Positions 37,927 to 46,337 of a stretch of DNA of 64,000 nucleotides are shown here, one piece after another (position 1 is the first letter of the stretch; every line of letters begins with the position of its first letter). Where the stretch lies: assembly GCF_002979915.1 (NCBI RefSeq), contig NZ_PCQA01000001.1, positions 62,001 to 126,000 of the forward strand. The letters run 5' to 3'. The DNA is from Arthrobacter sp. MYb213 (lineage in GTDB: Bacteria; Actinomycetota; Actinomycetes; Actinomycetales; Micrococcaceae). A program made the translations under genes and the position numbers. The notes under the pieces were generated by a model. That model saw nothing but the letters and a program-made list of their open reading frames with translations. It was not told where the DNA came from and did no database searches.

Positions 37927-39144
37927 ATGGCTCGAAACATCGTCGACACCCTAGAACCGCGCAAAACCCTGCCCGCCACGCTATTGGGCGTCTCCCTAGG
38001 ACTTGCCGCGGGCTCGGTATTTGCTGCCAGCGTCTCGGCGTTGGCCGGATATTTTGCCCGTCGTATGGTCACCCCGGAGGAACGACGTACGGGCAACGCG
38101 CTCATTCGCGCCATCGTCACCGACGATGAAGGGCAAATCTGGTTGCATTTCACCCGCGACGCAGACACCGCCGATCCTGGCGTCTGCATGCTCATCGCCG
38201 AGGATGAAGCCTGCGTGGCCCGGCTATCGGCGCCGCGCCCGGTAGTCGACAAACCCCGGCTGGTAGCCCGCAAACTTGAACAGATTTATCGCGGAAGCCT
38301 GGATGGAGTGCGCCGCGGATATCTTTCCGGGGCCATCTACGAACACCCTAAAGATGCGGGATTTGACGCCCAAGACATCACCCTTGACCTGAGTGTGGGA
38401 CCCGGACCGGCCTGGCTGATTCCAGGCACTACCGCGCCCAATCTCTGGGTGATCGGGGTGCACGGACGCGGTGCCAAACGTACCGAATCTATCCGCGCGC
38501 TACCGGTGCTCACCGAACTGGGAGCCACCGTGGTGCTGATGAGTTACCGCAATGACGGACTTGCCCCCAACGCCATCGACGGGCGTTACGGACTGGGGGA
38601 TACCGAATGGCAGGATGTGGAAACGGCAGTGCGCTACGCTCGGGATCACGGGGCCACACAGATTGTGCTCTTGGGCTGGTCCATGGGTGGGGCGATAGCC
38701 CTGCAAACCGCGGATCGCTCGGCTCTGGCTGCCGAAATAGATTCGCTGATGCTCGTGGGACCGGTGATCAACTGGGTTGATGTCATCTCGCACCAGGCAA
38801 GACTGAATAAAATTCCGCAAACTGTGGGGCGTTTTGCGGGGTGGCTGCTGACAAATAGGGCAGGGCGTTGGGCCACCGGGCTTGCCGCACCGGTAAATCT
38901 TAAAAGGCTCAACTGGGTGGACCGGGCCGCCGAGTTACAGCATCCGACCTTACTTATGCACAGTAAAGATGACCAGTTTGTGCCCTACGGTCCGAGCCTG
39001 AAACTTGCTGCCCTACGCCCAGACCTGGTCACCCTACGAGTCTTTTCCGGTGCCGGACATACCCGAGAACCAAATAGCGACCCGCAGGGTTTTGCCGCCG
39101 CGATCCGCGAGTTCCTCACCCAACGGATGGAAACTCAGCGGTAG
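37927..39144 (+). CDS. Alpha/beta hydrolase with N-terminal membrane anchor
   Basis: This 405-residue protein has one hydrophobic N-terminal segment (LLGVSLGLAAGSVFAASVSALAGYFA, residues 19-45). An alpha/beta-hydrolase domain follows: VIGVHGRGAKR oxyanion region, nucleophile elbow GWSMGG, Asp in HSKDDQFV and His in GAGHTREP. It is a serine hydrolase of unknown substrate, anchored to the membrane. Its last 10 nt overlap the convergent ybaK gene. Confidence 0.88.
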   Translation: MARNIVDTLEPRKTLPATLLGVSLGLAAGSVFAASVSALAGYFARRMVTPEERRTGNALIRAIVTDDEGQIWLHFTRDADTADPGVCMLIAEDEACVARLSAPRPVVDKPRLVARKLEQIYRGSLDGVRRGYLSGAIYEHPKDAGFDAQDITLDLSVGPGPAWLIPGTTAPNLWVIGVHGRGAKRTESIRALPVLTELGATVVLMSYRNDGLAPNAIDGRYGLGDTEWQDVETAVRYARDHGATQIVLLGWSMGGAIALQTADRSALAAEIDSLMLVGPVINWVDVISHQARLNKIPQTVGRFAGWLLTNRAGRWATGLAAPVNLKRLNWVDRAAELQHPTLLMHSKDDQFVPYGPSLKLAALRPDLVTLRVFSGAGHTREPNSDPQGFAAAIREFLTQRMETQR

Positions 39145-39641
39145 CTGGCGATCGGAGCCACCAGTGCGTTCAATATTTTTACCGCATCGTCGGCGGCTAT
39201 TTGTAGGCTGAACCCGCGCCGTCCACCGGAAATAAAAATGGTCTCGAACTGCATTGCACTGGCATCGAGCACGGCCGGGGATATTTGACGCTGGCCAAAG
39301 GGCGAGATCCCGCCCAGCACATAACCGCTGCGCCGTTGCGCGGCGTCCTTGTCTGCCATCTGCGCCTTTTTCGCACCCAAAACCGCGGCCACGGATTTCA
39401 GGTCCAACGTCGAATCCACCGGGACAATCGCCACAGCCAAATCTTCACTGGCCCGCGCACCGGTGGACACCATCAGCGTCTTAAACACCCGCGCAGCCTC
39501 AACGCCCAATTGCGCAGCGGCTTCCGCGCCGTAACTTTGCGCCGAATCACTATGCGTATAACTATGCGCAACATAAGTAATGCCGGCCGCTTCCAAGGCG
39601 GCGGTTGCCGGAGTGGAAGCGGCCTTTGATTTTTTCGCCAC
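39135..39641 (-). CDS. ybaK: Cys-tRNA(Pro)/aminoacyl-tRNA deacylase YbaK/EbsC-type
   Basis: This 168-residue YbaK/ProX-fold protein (KTLMVS, VAIVPVDSTLDLKSVAAVLGAKKAQMA, GYVLGGISPFGQ, ETIFISGGRRGFSLQI) hydrolyses mischarged Cys-tRNA(Pro) or related species. The GTG start at 39641 lacks a clear Shine-Dalgarno. It is the last of a minus-strand run with sufE and the rhodanese gene (32-nt gap after sufE). Confidence 0.92.
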   Translation of the reverse strand: MAKKSKAASTPATAALEAAGITYVAHSYTHSDSAQSYGAEAAAQLGVEAARVFKTLMVSTGARASEDLAVAIVPVDSTLDLKSVAAVLGAKKAQMADKDAAQRRSGYVLGGISPFGQRQISPAVLDASAMQFETIFISGGRRGFSLQIAADDAVKILNALVAPIASYR

Positions 39642-39673
39642 GAACTATTTTCGTTTCATTTCTCTGCCCACCG

Positions 39674-40111
39674 CTATGCGGTGGCTAGCTGTTCGGTGAC
39701 CTGACGCTTAATCCGGCCAAGCATCGCGCTCATTCCACGCATCCGCAGCGGGGATAACGCACGGGACAGGCCCAAGCGTGCAGGCATGTCCTCAGGAACC
39801 GCTAAAATTTCCTCGGCTGAAGACCCGTCAAGGCCGGCGGCGAGCACCGAGGCAAAGCCGCGAGTAGTCGGCGCCTCCGGGGGAGCAGAGAAGAACAAGC
39901 GCACCACTTGATCCGCGCCCACCTCGACGATCAAAAACAACGGCGATTGGCACTCCACTACCTGTTCCAAAAGTTCTGGATGCTCGGCTAAATGCGGCGG
40001 CAACTCGGGTAACTCGCGGGAGTAATCCAACAACAGTTCCAGTCTGTCGGCTTCCGGAACCTCACTGAATTCCTCGACGATTTCTGCCAGCGCCGGGTTT
40101 AGCGCGCTCAT
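39674..40111 (-). CDS. sufE: SufE-family sulfur acceptor protein
   Basis: This 145-residue SufE-like protein has the acceptor cysteine in [13 protein letters not shown] (about residue 54). SufE takes persulfide from a cysteine desulfurase. Here it overlaps the rhodanese gene by 4 nt (ATGA), so it may accept sulfur from that enzyme. No sufS or sufBCD is present in the window. Confidence 0.9.
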   Translation of the reverse strand: MSALNPALAEIVEEFSEVPEADRLELLLDYSRELPELPPHLAEHPELLEQVVECQSPLFLIVEVGADQVVRLFFSAPPEAPTTRGFASVLAAGLDGSSAEEILAVPEDMPARLGLSRALSPLRMRGMSAMLGRIKRQVTEQLATA

Positions 40112-41022
40112 GCGCGGGCTCCACGCTTAACAGGAAGTTCGCCGTTGGCCTCGCCGCGCACGATAGGCACACCCACCGCATTGCCCCACTCGGTCCATGA
40201 ACCGTCATAGTTACGTACGGATTCGAAACCCAACAGGTGCTTGAGCACAAACCAGGTGTGGCTGGAACGCTCGCCAATACGGCAATAGGCCACCACATCG
40301 TCGCCCGGCTTCAACCCGGCTTCTTCGAAGTAGATCGCTTCCAACTCGGCGCGTGACTTAAACGTGCCATCGGCTGCGGCAGCCTTACCCCACGGCACCG
40401 AGGCGGCGGTCGGAATATGCCCGCCGCGCATTGCTCCCTCTTCGGGGTAATTTGGCATGTGGGTTCGTTCACCGGTGTATTCCTCAAGCGAACGTACGTC
40501 GATGAGTGGGTTGCCCAGGTGTTCGAGCACCTGTGGCAGGTAGGCGCGGATCACGCTGTCGTCGCGTTCGATCACCGGGTATTCGGTGGCGGTGACCGCA
40601 GGCTTTTCGGTGGAAGTCTCTCGCCCCTCGGCGATCCACTTGTCACGTCCGCCATCAAGCAAACGCACATCTTCGTGGCCAAAGAGGGTGAATACCCACA
40701 GTGCATAGGCAGCCCACCAGTTGGACTTGTCCCCATAAATCACCACGGTCGAGTCACGGCTAATGCCCTTGGAAGCCATCAGTTCGGCAAAGGCCGCACC
40801 CTCCACATAATCGCGGGTGACCTCATCGTTCAGCTCGGTGAACCAGTCGATCTTCAGCGCGCCGGGAATGTGCCCGGTGGAGTAGAGCAAAATGTCTTCG
40901 TTGGATTCGAGCACGACCAGGTTCTTGGCGCCCAGATTTGTTGCCAACCAGTCGGTGGATACCAGACGTTCGGGGTGGGCATACTGCGCGTAGTTTGGGT
41001 TGTTCTCCAGCGGTAATGACAT
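40108..41022 (-). CDS. Thiosulfate/3-mercaptopyruvate sulfurtransferase (tandem rhodanese)
   Basis: This 304-residue protein has two rhodanese domains. The C-terminal one holds the active cysteine in [18 protein letters not shown] (CRIGERS loop, as in SseA-type enzymes), and the N-terminal one is inactive ([16 protein letters not shown]). It transfers sulfane sulfur from thiosulfate or mercaptopyruvate. Overlap with sufE indicates coupled translation and a sulfur-relay role. AAGGAA lies about 10 nt upstream of the ATG. Confidence 0.92.
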   Translation of the reverse strand: MSLPLENNPNYAQYAHPERLVSTDWLATNLGAKNLVVLESNEDILLYSTGHIPGALKIDWFTELNDEVTRDYVEGAAFAELMASKGISRDSTVVIYGDKSNWWAAYALWVFTLFGHEDVRLLDGGRDKWIAEGRETSTEKPAVTATEYPVIERDDSVIRAYLPQVLEHLGNPLIDVRSLEEYTGERTHMPNYPEEGAMRGGHIPTAASVPWGKAAAADGTFKSRAELEAIYFEEAGLKPGDDVVAYCRIGERSSHTWFVLKHLLGFESVRNYDGSWTEWGNAVGVPIVRGEANGELPVKRGARA

Positions 41023-41164
41023 GCGTGATCACATTCCTTGTCTTGCGGTTTTTATCCGCTGGCGCGCGGGCGCCAGCCACATTCTCACCTTCTAGCCTAG
41101 TACCGAAGTGCAAACAATCGTGTGGGGTGCGACATTCTTCTCCATCTTCGAGCCTTAGCCAAGG

Positions 41165-41170
41165 TAAACT
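41165..41170 (+). promoter_or_regulatory. -10 element TAAACT upstream of zapE-like gene
   Basis: TAAACT at 41165-41170 lies 70 nt before the ATG at 41241 in the region divergent from the rhodanese gene. No clear -35 was found. Confidence 0.35.
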
Positions 41171-41240
41171 GGCCGATGGGCCGCAGGTAGTAGACCCAAT
41201 TCATCACCCGCACGTCGAACTGAAGGACACCACCGAACGT

Positions 41241-42281
41241 ATGGCCAAGATCATTCACCTGACACAGACCACACCGAACCTCTCGGTCGATGAACTGTTG
41301 GCCGGCTTCCACCCGTCCTACCGTTTTGGTGAGGTGTCCTTTAACACCTACCGTCCCGACCCTAACCAGCCTTCTCAGGCCGAAGCGGTCAGCAAGCTAA
41401 GCAACTTCGCGCAAACAGTGGGTAAAAACAACGGTGGCGGGCTGTTCTCCAAGCTCTTCGGTAAAAAAACCACTGCCAAAAACGGTATGTACCTTGACGG
41501 CGGATTTGGTGTGGGCAAAACCCACCTGCTCGCCTCGCTATGGCACGCTAGCCCAGGGCCCAAAGCCTTCGGCACCTTTGTGGAATACACCAACCTGGTC
41601 GGTGCACTGTCTTTCCGTCGCACCGTAGAGGTACTCAGCGAATACAAACTGGTCTGCATCGACGAGTTTGAGCTCGACGATCCGGGGGACACCGTGCTGA
41701 TGTCTCGGCTGATGCGCGAGCTCTCCGACGCCGGAGTGAAACTGGCTGCGACCTCCAATACGCTTCCGGGCGCCCTCGGTGAGGGCCGTTTCGCCGCGGT
41801 GGATTTCCAACGTGAAATCAAAACCCTCTCAGAACAGTTTGACGTGCACCGCGTAGACGGTGTCGACTTCCGCCACCGTGGCCTGCCCGATGCACCGCAG
41901 CCGTTGGATGATTCGGCCATCGAGGACTTCGCCACCGAACGTTACCCAGAGGCAACTCTGGCGGTGGATGACTTCGCCGAACTCGTGGCTCACCTGCATA
42001 AGGTCCACCCATCGCGCTACCGCCAGCTGCTGTCGGAAACAGATGCACTGGTCTTACACAACGTGGACACCATCACCGATCAGTCGATCGCCTTGCGCTT
42101 TGTGGTCCTAGCTGACCGGTTATATGACAAAGATGTGCCGATCGTTGCCTCCGGCAAGCCATTTAGCGAGTTGTTCACCGCAGAGATGATGGCCGGCGGT
42201 TACCAGAAGAAGTATTATCGCGCAGTCTCGCGTTTGACCGCTCTTGCCCGCGAGGGGCAGGTCGGCGAGCCCGCACTCTAA
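41241..42281 (+). CDS. zapE: Cell-division protein ZapE-type AAA+ ATPase (AFG1 family)
   Basis: This 346-residue ATPase of the AFG1/ZapE family has Walker A GGFGVGKTH, Walker B VCIDEFELDD, sensor-1 AATSNTLP and ends with a ZapE-like tail (PFSELFTAEMMAGGYQKKYYRAVSRL). In E. coli ZapE associates with the divisome; the actinobacterial role is not established. The reading frame runs open upstream to 40938, but the ATG at 41241 gives the family N-terminus. Confidence 0.87.
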   Translation: MAKIIHLTQTTPNLSVDELLAGFHPSYRFGEVSFNTYRPDPNQPSQAEAVSKLSNFAQTVGKNNGGGLFSKLFGKKTTAKNGMYLDGGFGVGKTHLLASLWHASPGPKAFGTFVEYTNLVGALSFRRTVEVLSEYKLVCIDEFELDDPGDTVLMSRLMRELSDAGVKLAATSNTLPGALGEGRFAAVDFQREIKTLSEQFDVHRVDGVDFRHRGLPDAPQPLDDSAIEDFATERYPEATLAVDDFAELVAHLHKVHPSRYRQLLSETDALVLHNVDTITDQSIALRFVVLADRLYDKDVPIVASGKPFSELFTAEMMAGGYQKKYYRAVSRLTALAREGQVGEPAL

Positions 42282-42308
42282 GCACCGCTTAGTTTTATGA
42301 GTTTTCCT

Positions 42309-42343
42309 ACTTCATCGTCGAGCGCCACGCTCGACGATGAAGT
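42309..42343. terminator. Terminator hairpin embedded in the end of the benE-like gene
   Basis: Perfect 15-bp arms ACTTCATCGTCGAGC (42309-42323) and GCTCGACGATGAAGT (42329-42343) surround a 5-nt loop. It lies between convergent zapE and benE genes and overlaps the last ten codons of benE. Confidence 0.8.
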
Positions 42344-43499
42344 GCGTTAACAGCCCTGCCAGCAGCGCCCAGAACGCACCGCCAATCCCCAGTAGTGTGA
42401 CATTACCGGCGGCTACCAGCACCGTCACCAACGCACTCAAACGCCATTGCACATCGTGCATCGAACCAAGTAATGACTGCGTGAGGGTGGCTAGCAGAGC
42501 CAAACCTGCCGCTGCCTGAAACAACCCTGCCGGCGATGCGCTGGCCACCGAAACAATCAGCGCACTAAACGCCGCGAAGAAAATATAGAAGCCTCCAGAG
42601 CTTACCGCCGCGCGCCAGCGCTTAGCCGGATCCGCTCCCGCTTCGGGCCCGGAGGCCAAGGCCGCGGTAATCGCCGCCAAGTTGATTGCATGCCCACCAA
42701 AAAACGCGCTCACACCAGTTCCAACACCGGTGAGCAACATCGACGAACGCCACGGCACGGTGTACCCGAAGGATTTGGCCACCGCCACCCCGGGGATATT
42801 TTGCGAAGCCATGGTCACGATAACTAGCGGCACGCTAATGCTCATAATCGCGGCCCAAGAAAATTCCGGAGTTACCCATTGAAGGCTCGGAAGTATCTCC
42901 AATTTTGACCACGCATTAGTCCCGGCAATATGCCACAGACCAAAGCCCACCGCCGCCAGCATGCAAAGGACCACCGCAAATTTTGGCAAAAACCTGAGTC
43001 CGAGCAGAAACACCAACAGGATGCCTAAGGCTGGAACCGGAATCGTACCTAGCGCGGTGAACGGTTTCAGGCATAGCGGAAGCAATACGCCCGCGAGCAT
43101 TCCCTGAGCGATCGGCACCGGAATATGAGTCAGTAATCGCTGTAAAAAGGGGAGTAGCCCGGTCGCCATGATCAGCACCCCGCCCACGATGAATGCGCCG
43201 ACCGCCTGCTCGAAGCTAAACGCGCCAGGAGCCAGCGCCGCGAGCATGGCAGCGCCAGGCGTAGACCAAGAAATAGTTAACGGTATGCGGTGTCGTAATG
43301 ACAGCACGATGCTACACAGCCCCACGCCTAGGGAGAGGATCAGCAATCCGGAGGCGGCCTGACTCTCGGTCGCACCGACCTGGAATAGCCCTGCAAGCAC
43401 CACGGCAAAGGATGCAATGAATCCAACCATGGTGGTCACTAGGCCAGCGATGATCGCTTGGGCCAAGCCATTGACGTGAGTATCTGTGCGTTCGGTCAT
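42312..43499 (-). CDS. BenE-family benzoate/H+ symporter-like transporter
   Basis: This 395-residue integral membrane protein has about 12 segments and family motifs at the N-terminus (NGLAQAIIAGLVTTMVGFIASFAVVL, SWSTPGAAMLAA) and HAINLAAITAAL mid-protein. BenE-type proteins import benzoate with protons; no aromatic-degradation gene is nearby, so the substrate is open. The last codons encode a terminator hairpin (HFIVERGARR). Confidence 0.85.
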   Translation of the reverse strand: MTERTDTHVNGLAQAIIAGLVTTMVGFIASFAVVLAGLFQVGATESQAASGLLILSLGVGLCSIVLSLRHRIPLTISWSTPGAAMLAALAPGAFSFEQAVGAFIVGGVLIMATGLLPFLQRLLTHIPVPIAQGMLAGVLLPLCLKPFTALGTIPVPALGILLVFLLGLRFLPKFAVVLCMLAAVGFGLWHIAGTNAWSKLEILPSLQWVTPEFSWAAIMSISVPLVIVTMASQNIPGVAVAKSFGYTVPWRSSMLLTGVGTGVSAFFGGHAINLAAITAALASGPEAGADPAKRWRAAVSSGGFYIFFAAFSALIVSVASASPAGLFQAAAGLALLATLTQSLLGSMHDVQWRLSALVTVLVAAGNVTLLGIGGAFWALLAGLLTHFIVERGARR

Positions 43500-43552
43500 A
43501 GGGACATTCTGTCAGGTCAAGCGCAAGATGAAGCTATTGATTGTTAAAGCAA

Positions 43553-43583
43553 GAAAGGTACCGACAACATGTCGGTACCTTTC
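43553..43583 (-). terminator. Terminator after small antitoxin-like gene
   Basis: A perfect 13-bp stem (43553-43565 and 43571-43583, GAAAGGTACCGAC and its complement) has an AACAT loop. Minus-strand T-rich sequence follows. Confidence 0.85.
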
Positions 43584-43623
43584 CAGGATGCTTGGTCAAG
43601 GCCGAAGCACGAACAATAGGGGA

Positions 43624-43845
43624 TTAGCCCTCGTTGTTCTGTCCTTCGTTTTGCTCAGCGTTGCCGCCAAGTCCACCAAGGAAGTCGTTAGCACCCTGCT
43701 GGGCACCGTCGACCTGTCCTTCGAACTTGCCGCCGGTCTTCTCGTCGACAAAATTGCCAACGTTCTCAATACCTTCTGAGACCTGATCCGGGTTCTGCTT
43801 TGCGAATTCCTCTGCCTTGCCACGCAGATCATCAAATCCTGCCAT
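43624..43845 (-). CDS. Rv0909-family putative antitoxin (orphan)
   Basis: This 73-residue, highly charged, glycine/asparagine-rich protein begins MAGFDDLRGKAEEFAKQNPDQVSEGIENVGNFVDEKTGGKFEGQVDGAQQGANDF. That is the pattern of the small Rv0909-type proteins annotated as TA antitoxins. GGAGGTG lies 5 nt before the ATG at 43845. No toxin-like gene is adjacent (Rv0910-type partners are SRPBCC proteins), so it stands alone and its antitoxin role is uncertain. Confidence 0.72.
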   Translation of the reverse strand: MAGFDDLRGKAEEFAKQNPDQVSEGIENVGNFVDEKTGGKFEGQVDGAQQGANDFLGGLGGNAEQNEGQNNEG

Positions 43846-43970
43846 GCTGCACCTCCATTCGACTGTGGGAACCCTTTTAGCTCCACAATTGGTATCCACC
43901 CTAAAACGAATTCCGTCTGCATGGAAGAGTCTGGGAATTCCCGGGCGTGTTGGTGCTGTGACCTTAAACA

Positions 43971-44003
43971 AAAAAGGGAATCACTTGGAGTGATTCCCTT
44001 TTT
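43971..44003 (-). terminator. Terminator of the tRNA gene cluster
   Basis: A perfect 14-bp stem (43971-43984 and 43990-44003, AAAAAGGGAATCAC and its complement) has a 5-nt loop. On the minus strand it is followed by a T-run, a classical intrinsic terminator. Confidence 0.92.
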
Positions 44004-44012
44004 CATTTTTGG

Positions 44013-44085
44013 AGCGGTCAACGAGGTTCGAACTCGCGACCTCAACCTTGGCAAGGTTGCGCTCTACCAGCTGAGCTATGACCGC
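44013..44085 (-). tRNA. tRNA-Gly (GCC)
   Basis: A minus-strand cloverleaf with acceptor stem GCGGTC/GACCGC, discriminator U, anticodon loop CTTGCCAAG (GCC) and T-loop GTTCGAAC. CCA is not encoded. Confidence 0.95.
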
Positions 44086-44113
44086 ATGAATACTAGTTCT
44101 CACTAATATTCAG

Positions 44114-44185
44114 TGCGCGATACTGGGATCGAACCAGTGACCTCTTCCGTGTCAGGGAAGCGCGCTACCGCTGCGCCAATCGCGC
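44114..44185 (-). tRNA. tRNA-Val (GAC)
   Basis: Acceptor GCGCGAT/ATCGCGC, discriminator A, anticodon GAC within CCCTGACACGG, T-loop GTTCGATCC. CCA is not encoded. Confidence 0.95.
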
Positions 44186-44238
44186 CGAAGGATTCCGAAG
44201 AATCTCGACAGAAAACAAAGTAAACTCTGATTTCTCAG

Positions 44239-44311
44239 AGCGGACAACGAGGTTCGAACTCGCGACCTCAACCTTGGCAAGGTTGCGCTCTACCAGCTGA
44301 GCTATGTCCGC
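44239..44311 (-). tRNA. tRNA-Gly (GCC)
   Basis: Same body as the first Gly gene but with acceptor GCGGAC/GTCCGC. Anticodon GCC, discriminator U. Confidence 0.95.
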
Positions 44312-44345
44312 ATTTGTGAATCTTGATCCGAAAATCAAAAATCCG

Positions 44346-44417
44346 TGCGCGATACTGGGATCGAACCAGTGACCTCTTCCGTGTCAGGGAAGCGCGCTAC
44401 CGCTGCGCCAATCGCGC
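44346..44417 (-). tRNA. tRNA-Val (GAC)
   Basis: Second Val(GAC) copy, identical in the visible sequence to the gene at 44114-44185, including acceptor GCGCGAT/ATCGCGC. Confidence 0.95.
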
Positions 44418-44442
44418 AAAAAGAATAACTAACCTCTTTGCG

Positions 44443-44513
44443 AGGTGGGGACGGGATTCGAACCCGCGTAAACGGCTTTGCAGGCCGCTGCCTCGCCTCT
44501 CGGCCACCCCACC
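44443..44513 (-). tRNA. tRNA-Cys (GCA)
   Basis: Acceptor GGTGGGG/CCCCACC, discriminator U as expected for tRNA-Cys, anticodon loop CTGCAAA (GCA), T-loop GTTCGAATC. Confidence 0.95.
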
Positions 44514-44568
44514 ATACTCGGCCGAAGCCGAGCTGACTAATTTTACTTAGTCGATGTTTCTTTCTGCG

Positions 44569-44641
44569 AGCGGACAACGAGGTTCGAACTCGCGACCTCA
44601 ACCTTGGCAAGGTTGCGCTCTACCAGCTGAGCTATGTCCGC
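44569..44641 (-). tRNA. tRNA-Gly (GCC)
   Basis: Third Gly(GCC) gene, with acceptor GCGGAC/GTCCGC as in the copy at 44239-44311. On the minus strand it is the first tRNA of the array. Confidence 0.95.
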
Positions 44642-44835
44642 AAAAAGTGCTTGTTTTCGCGCCGTTTCCGTTCGCTCCAACGAGTAAAAACTCTATACGA
44701 GTTTCCGCAGGCTTCCAAATCGAGAGCGTGAGATCTGGTTCACAAAGCCCAAAACCCGCGGAACTACGCGGAATATTCATGAATCTCGTTCGGACTAGGA
44801 GCAAAGCGTCCACAGGCCATGTCATGATCGTGTGC

Positions 44836-45699
44836 ATGACGTCACCAAAACTTGCTATTCAAACCGAATTGGGTCGAATGTACAGCCGTCAAGTGGGAGG
44901 GGAAGCGACCGTCCCCTCGATCACCACGGTCATCGGTATGGACAAAATGGACCTCTCCGGGTGGGCTGGCTATCTGGCAGCCAAGACCCTGTCTGAAGAT
45001 CAACGTTTGTCCGAGGCGTTGTCGCAACCGAGCAAAATGCGGTCCTTAGTGCGTGATTCTGCCGCGGCCGCCGAACGCTTTCGGGACTCGGCGGCAGCCC
45101 GCGGGGATCGGGTTCACAACTACGCCGAACATTACGCGCTGCGTGCCTTAGGAGAACCCGAGCAACTTCATAAGGCGCACGCCGAGCTGGAAGCCAATAA
45201 TGAACTGGGCTTTGCCACACACTTTGAAAAGTGGTGGGAACAGTATCAGGTGCAACCACTAGCCACCGAGGTGACGGTGTGGAATCACAGTGTTGGCTAC
45301 GCGGGAACCATTGACCTGGTCGCCCGCATAGGCGGCAAGGTGTGCCTAGTGGACTACAAAACCAAGGCCATGGATCGCGAGGGGTTCGTGAAAACCCCGG
45401 ATGACAAAGTCATCATGCAGCTCGCGGCGGCCGCCAAAGCCGAAGAGCAGGTGCTCGACGCAGAAGCCGGCATCTGGCAGGACTGGCCGCATGGCACAGA
45501 TTCGATGCTGCTGGCAGTCGCGCTAGGGGAGGGCGGGAGTCGAACTTTTATGGCGCCGGTTCAAGCGCTGCCAGATTACTGGTCAAAGTTTTACGCACTG
45601 CGCCGCAACTGGGACGCGCAGTTCAAGATTGCCCAAGCGCGTGCCTCACTGGTGGAAATCACGCCGCCGCCTCAGGACCAGTCGCCTGCGGCACCGTAG
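44836..45699 (+). CDS. PD-(D/E)XK-type nuclease-fold protein
   Basis: This 287-residue protein has the RecB/Cas4-like motif in its C-terminal half: ATEVTVWNHSVGYAGTIDLVARIGGKVCLVDYKTK (Glu, Asp in GTIDLV, and DYK). The N-terminal part is helical (KMRSLVRDSAAAAERFRDSAAARGDRVHNYAEHYAL), with a motif resembling the His/Asp helix of that superfamily. The substrate is unknown. No partner helicase or Cas gene is nearby. An upstream ATG at 44824 is possible; the open frame further upstream runs into tRNA genes and is not coding. Confidence 0.78.
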   Translation: MTSPKLAIQTELGRMYSRQVGGEATVPSITTVIGMDKMDLSGWAGYLAAKTLSEDQRLSEALSQPSKMRSLVRDSAAAAERFRDSAAARGDRVHNYAEHYALRALGEPEQLHKAHAELEANNELGFATHFEKWWEQYQVQPLATEVTVWNHSVGYAGTIDLVARIGGKVCLVDYKTKAMDREGFVKTPDDKVIMQLAAAAKAEEQVLDAEAGIWQDWPHGTDSMLLAVALGEGGSRTFMAPVQALPDYWSKFYALRRNWDAQFKIAQARASLVEITPPPQDQSPAAP

Positions 45700-45771
45700 A
45701 CTGGTGTAGTTAGTGTCGGCACGCCCGGCACTGACACTTCGCACAGCACTACTAAGGGAGCCACACGTACT

Positions 45772-46335
45772 ATGGCGATTTTGGGAATTCGGATCATCGG
45801 TGATCCCGTTCTACGCACACCAGCGCAGGAGGTGACCGAGTTTGGGCCGGAAATCCAGAAGCTGGTCGACGATATGGATCAAACCATGGAAAACGTTGAC
45901 GGTGCGGGCTTGGCGGCCCCTCAGGTAGGCGTGTCACTGCGCGTTTTTACGTACCAAATTGGGGCCGAACGTGGCCACATCATCAACCCGGTACTCGAAC
46001 TGAGCGAAGACTTCCAGACGGACGAGAACGAAGGTTGCCTGTCCATTCCCGGGATCTCCGCCCCAGTTGCCCGCCGGCGCCACGTGGTCGCTACCGGCTT
46101 CGACAAGTTCGGAAAAGCGGTTCGTATCGAGGGTGAAGGTATGCTTTCTCGCTGTGTGCAGCATGAAACCGATCACCTCGACGGGGTGCTGTTCTTGGAT
46201 CGGCTGGCCCCGGATGAGAAGAAAGCCGCTTGGCGCACGCTACGTGCCAGCAACTATGAACAAATGACTACCGCGACGATGGCACAGCGCGCAGGATTCC
46301 TCGGATCCAGCTTCGGCGCAGGACTGGGGAACTAA
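45772..46335 (+). CDS. def: Peptide deformylase
   Basis: This 187-residue metalloenzyme removes the formyl group from new proteins. It has all three motifs: GLAAPQVG, EGCLSIPG (metal Cys) and QHETDHLDG (two metal His and catalytic Glu). A TAGACT -10-like box lies about 70 nt upstream and AAGGGAG precedes the ATG. First gene of def-fmt-rsmB. Confidence 0.97.
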   Translation: MAILGIRIIGDPVLRTPAQEVTEFGPEIQKLVDDMDQTMENVDGAGLAAPQVGVSLRVFTYQIGAERGHIINPVLELSEDFQTDENEGCLSIPGISAPVARRRHVVATGFDKFGKAVRIEGEGMLSRCVQHETDHLDGVLFLDRLAPDEKKAAWRTLRASNYEQMTTATMAQRAGFLGSSFGAGLGN

Positions 46336-46337
46336 CT

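Noticed and set aside
40938-41240. N-terminal extension of the ZapE-like gene
   Set aside because: It overlaps the divergent sulfurtransferase start and the residues are unlike the family; MAKIIHL is the natural start.
44013-44641. Regularly spaced similar units resembling a repeat array or CRISPR
   Set aside because: Each unit folds as a tRNA with a clear anticodon; spacers are not uniform and no cas genes exist.
43624-44641. Integrated element at the tRNA array
   Set aside because: No integrase, no direct repeat of a tRNA end and no composition break beside the array.
44554-44835. Upstream extension of the nuclease-fold gene
   Set aside because: The open frame passes through a tRNA-Gly gene, so it cannot be coding there.
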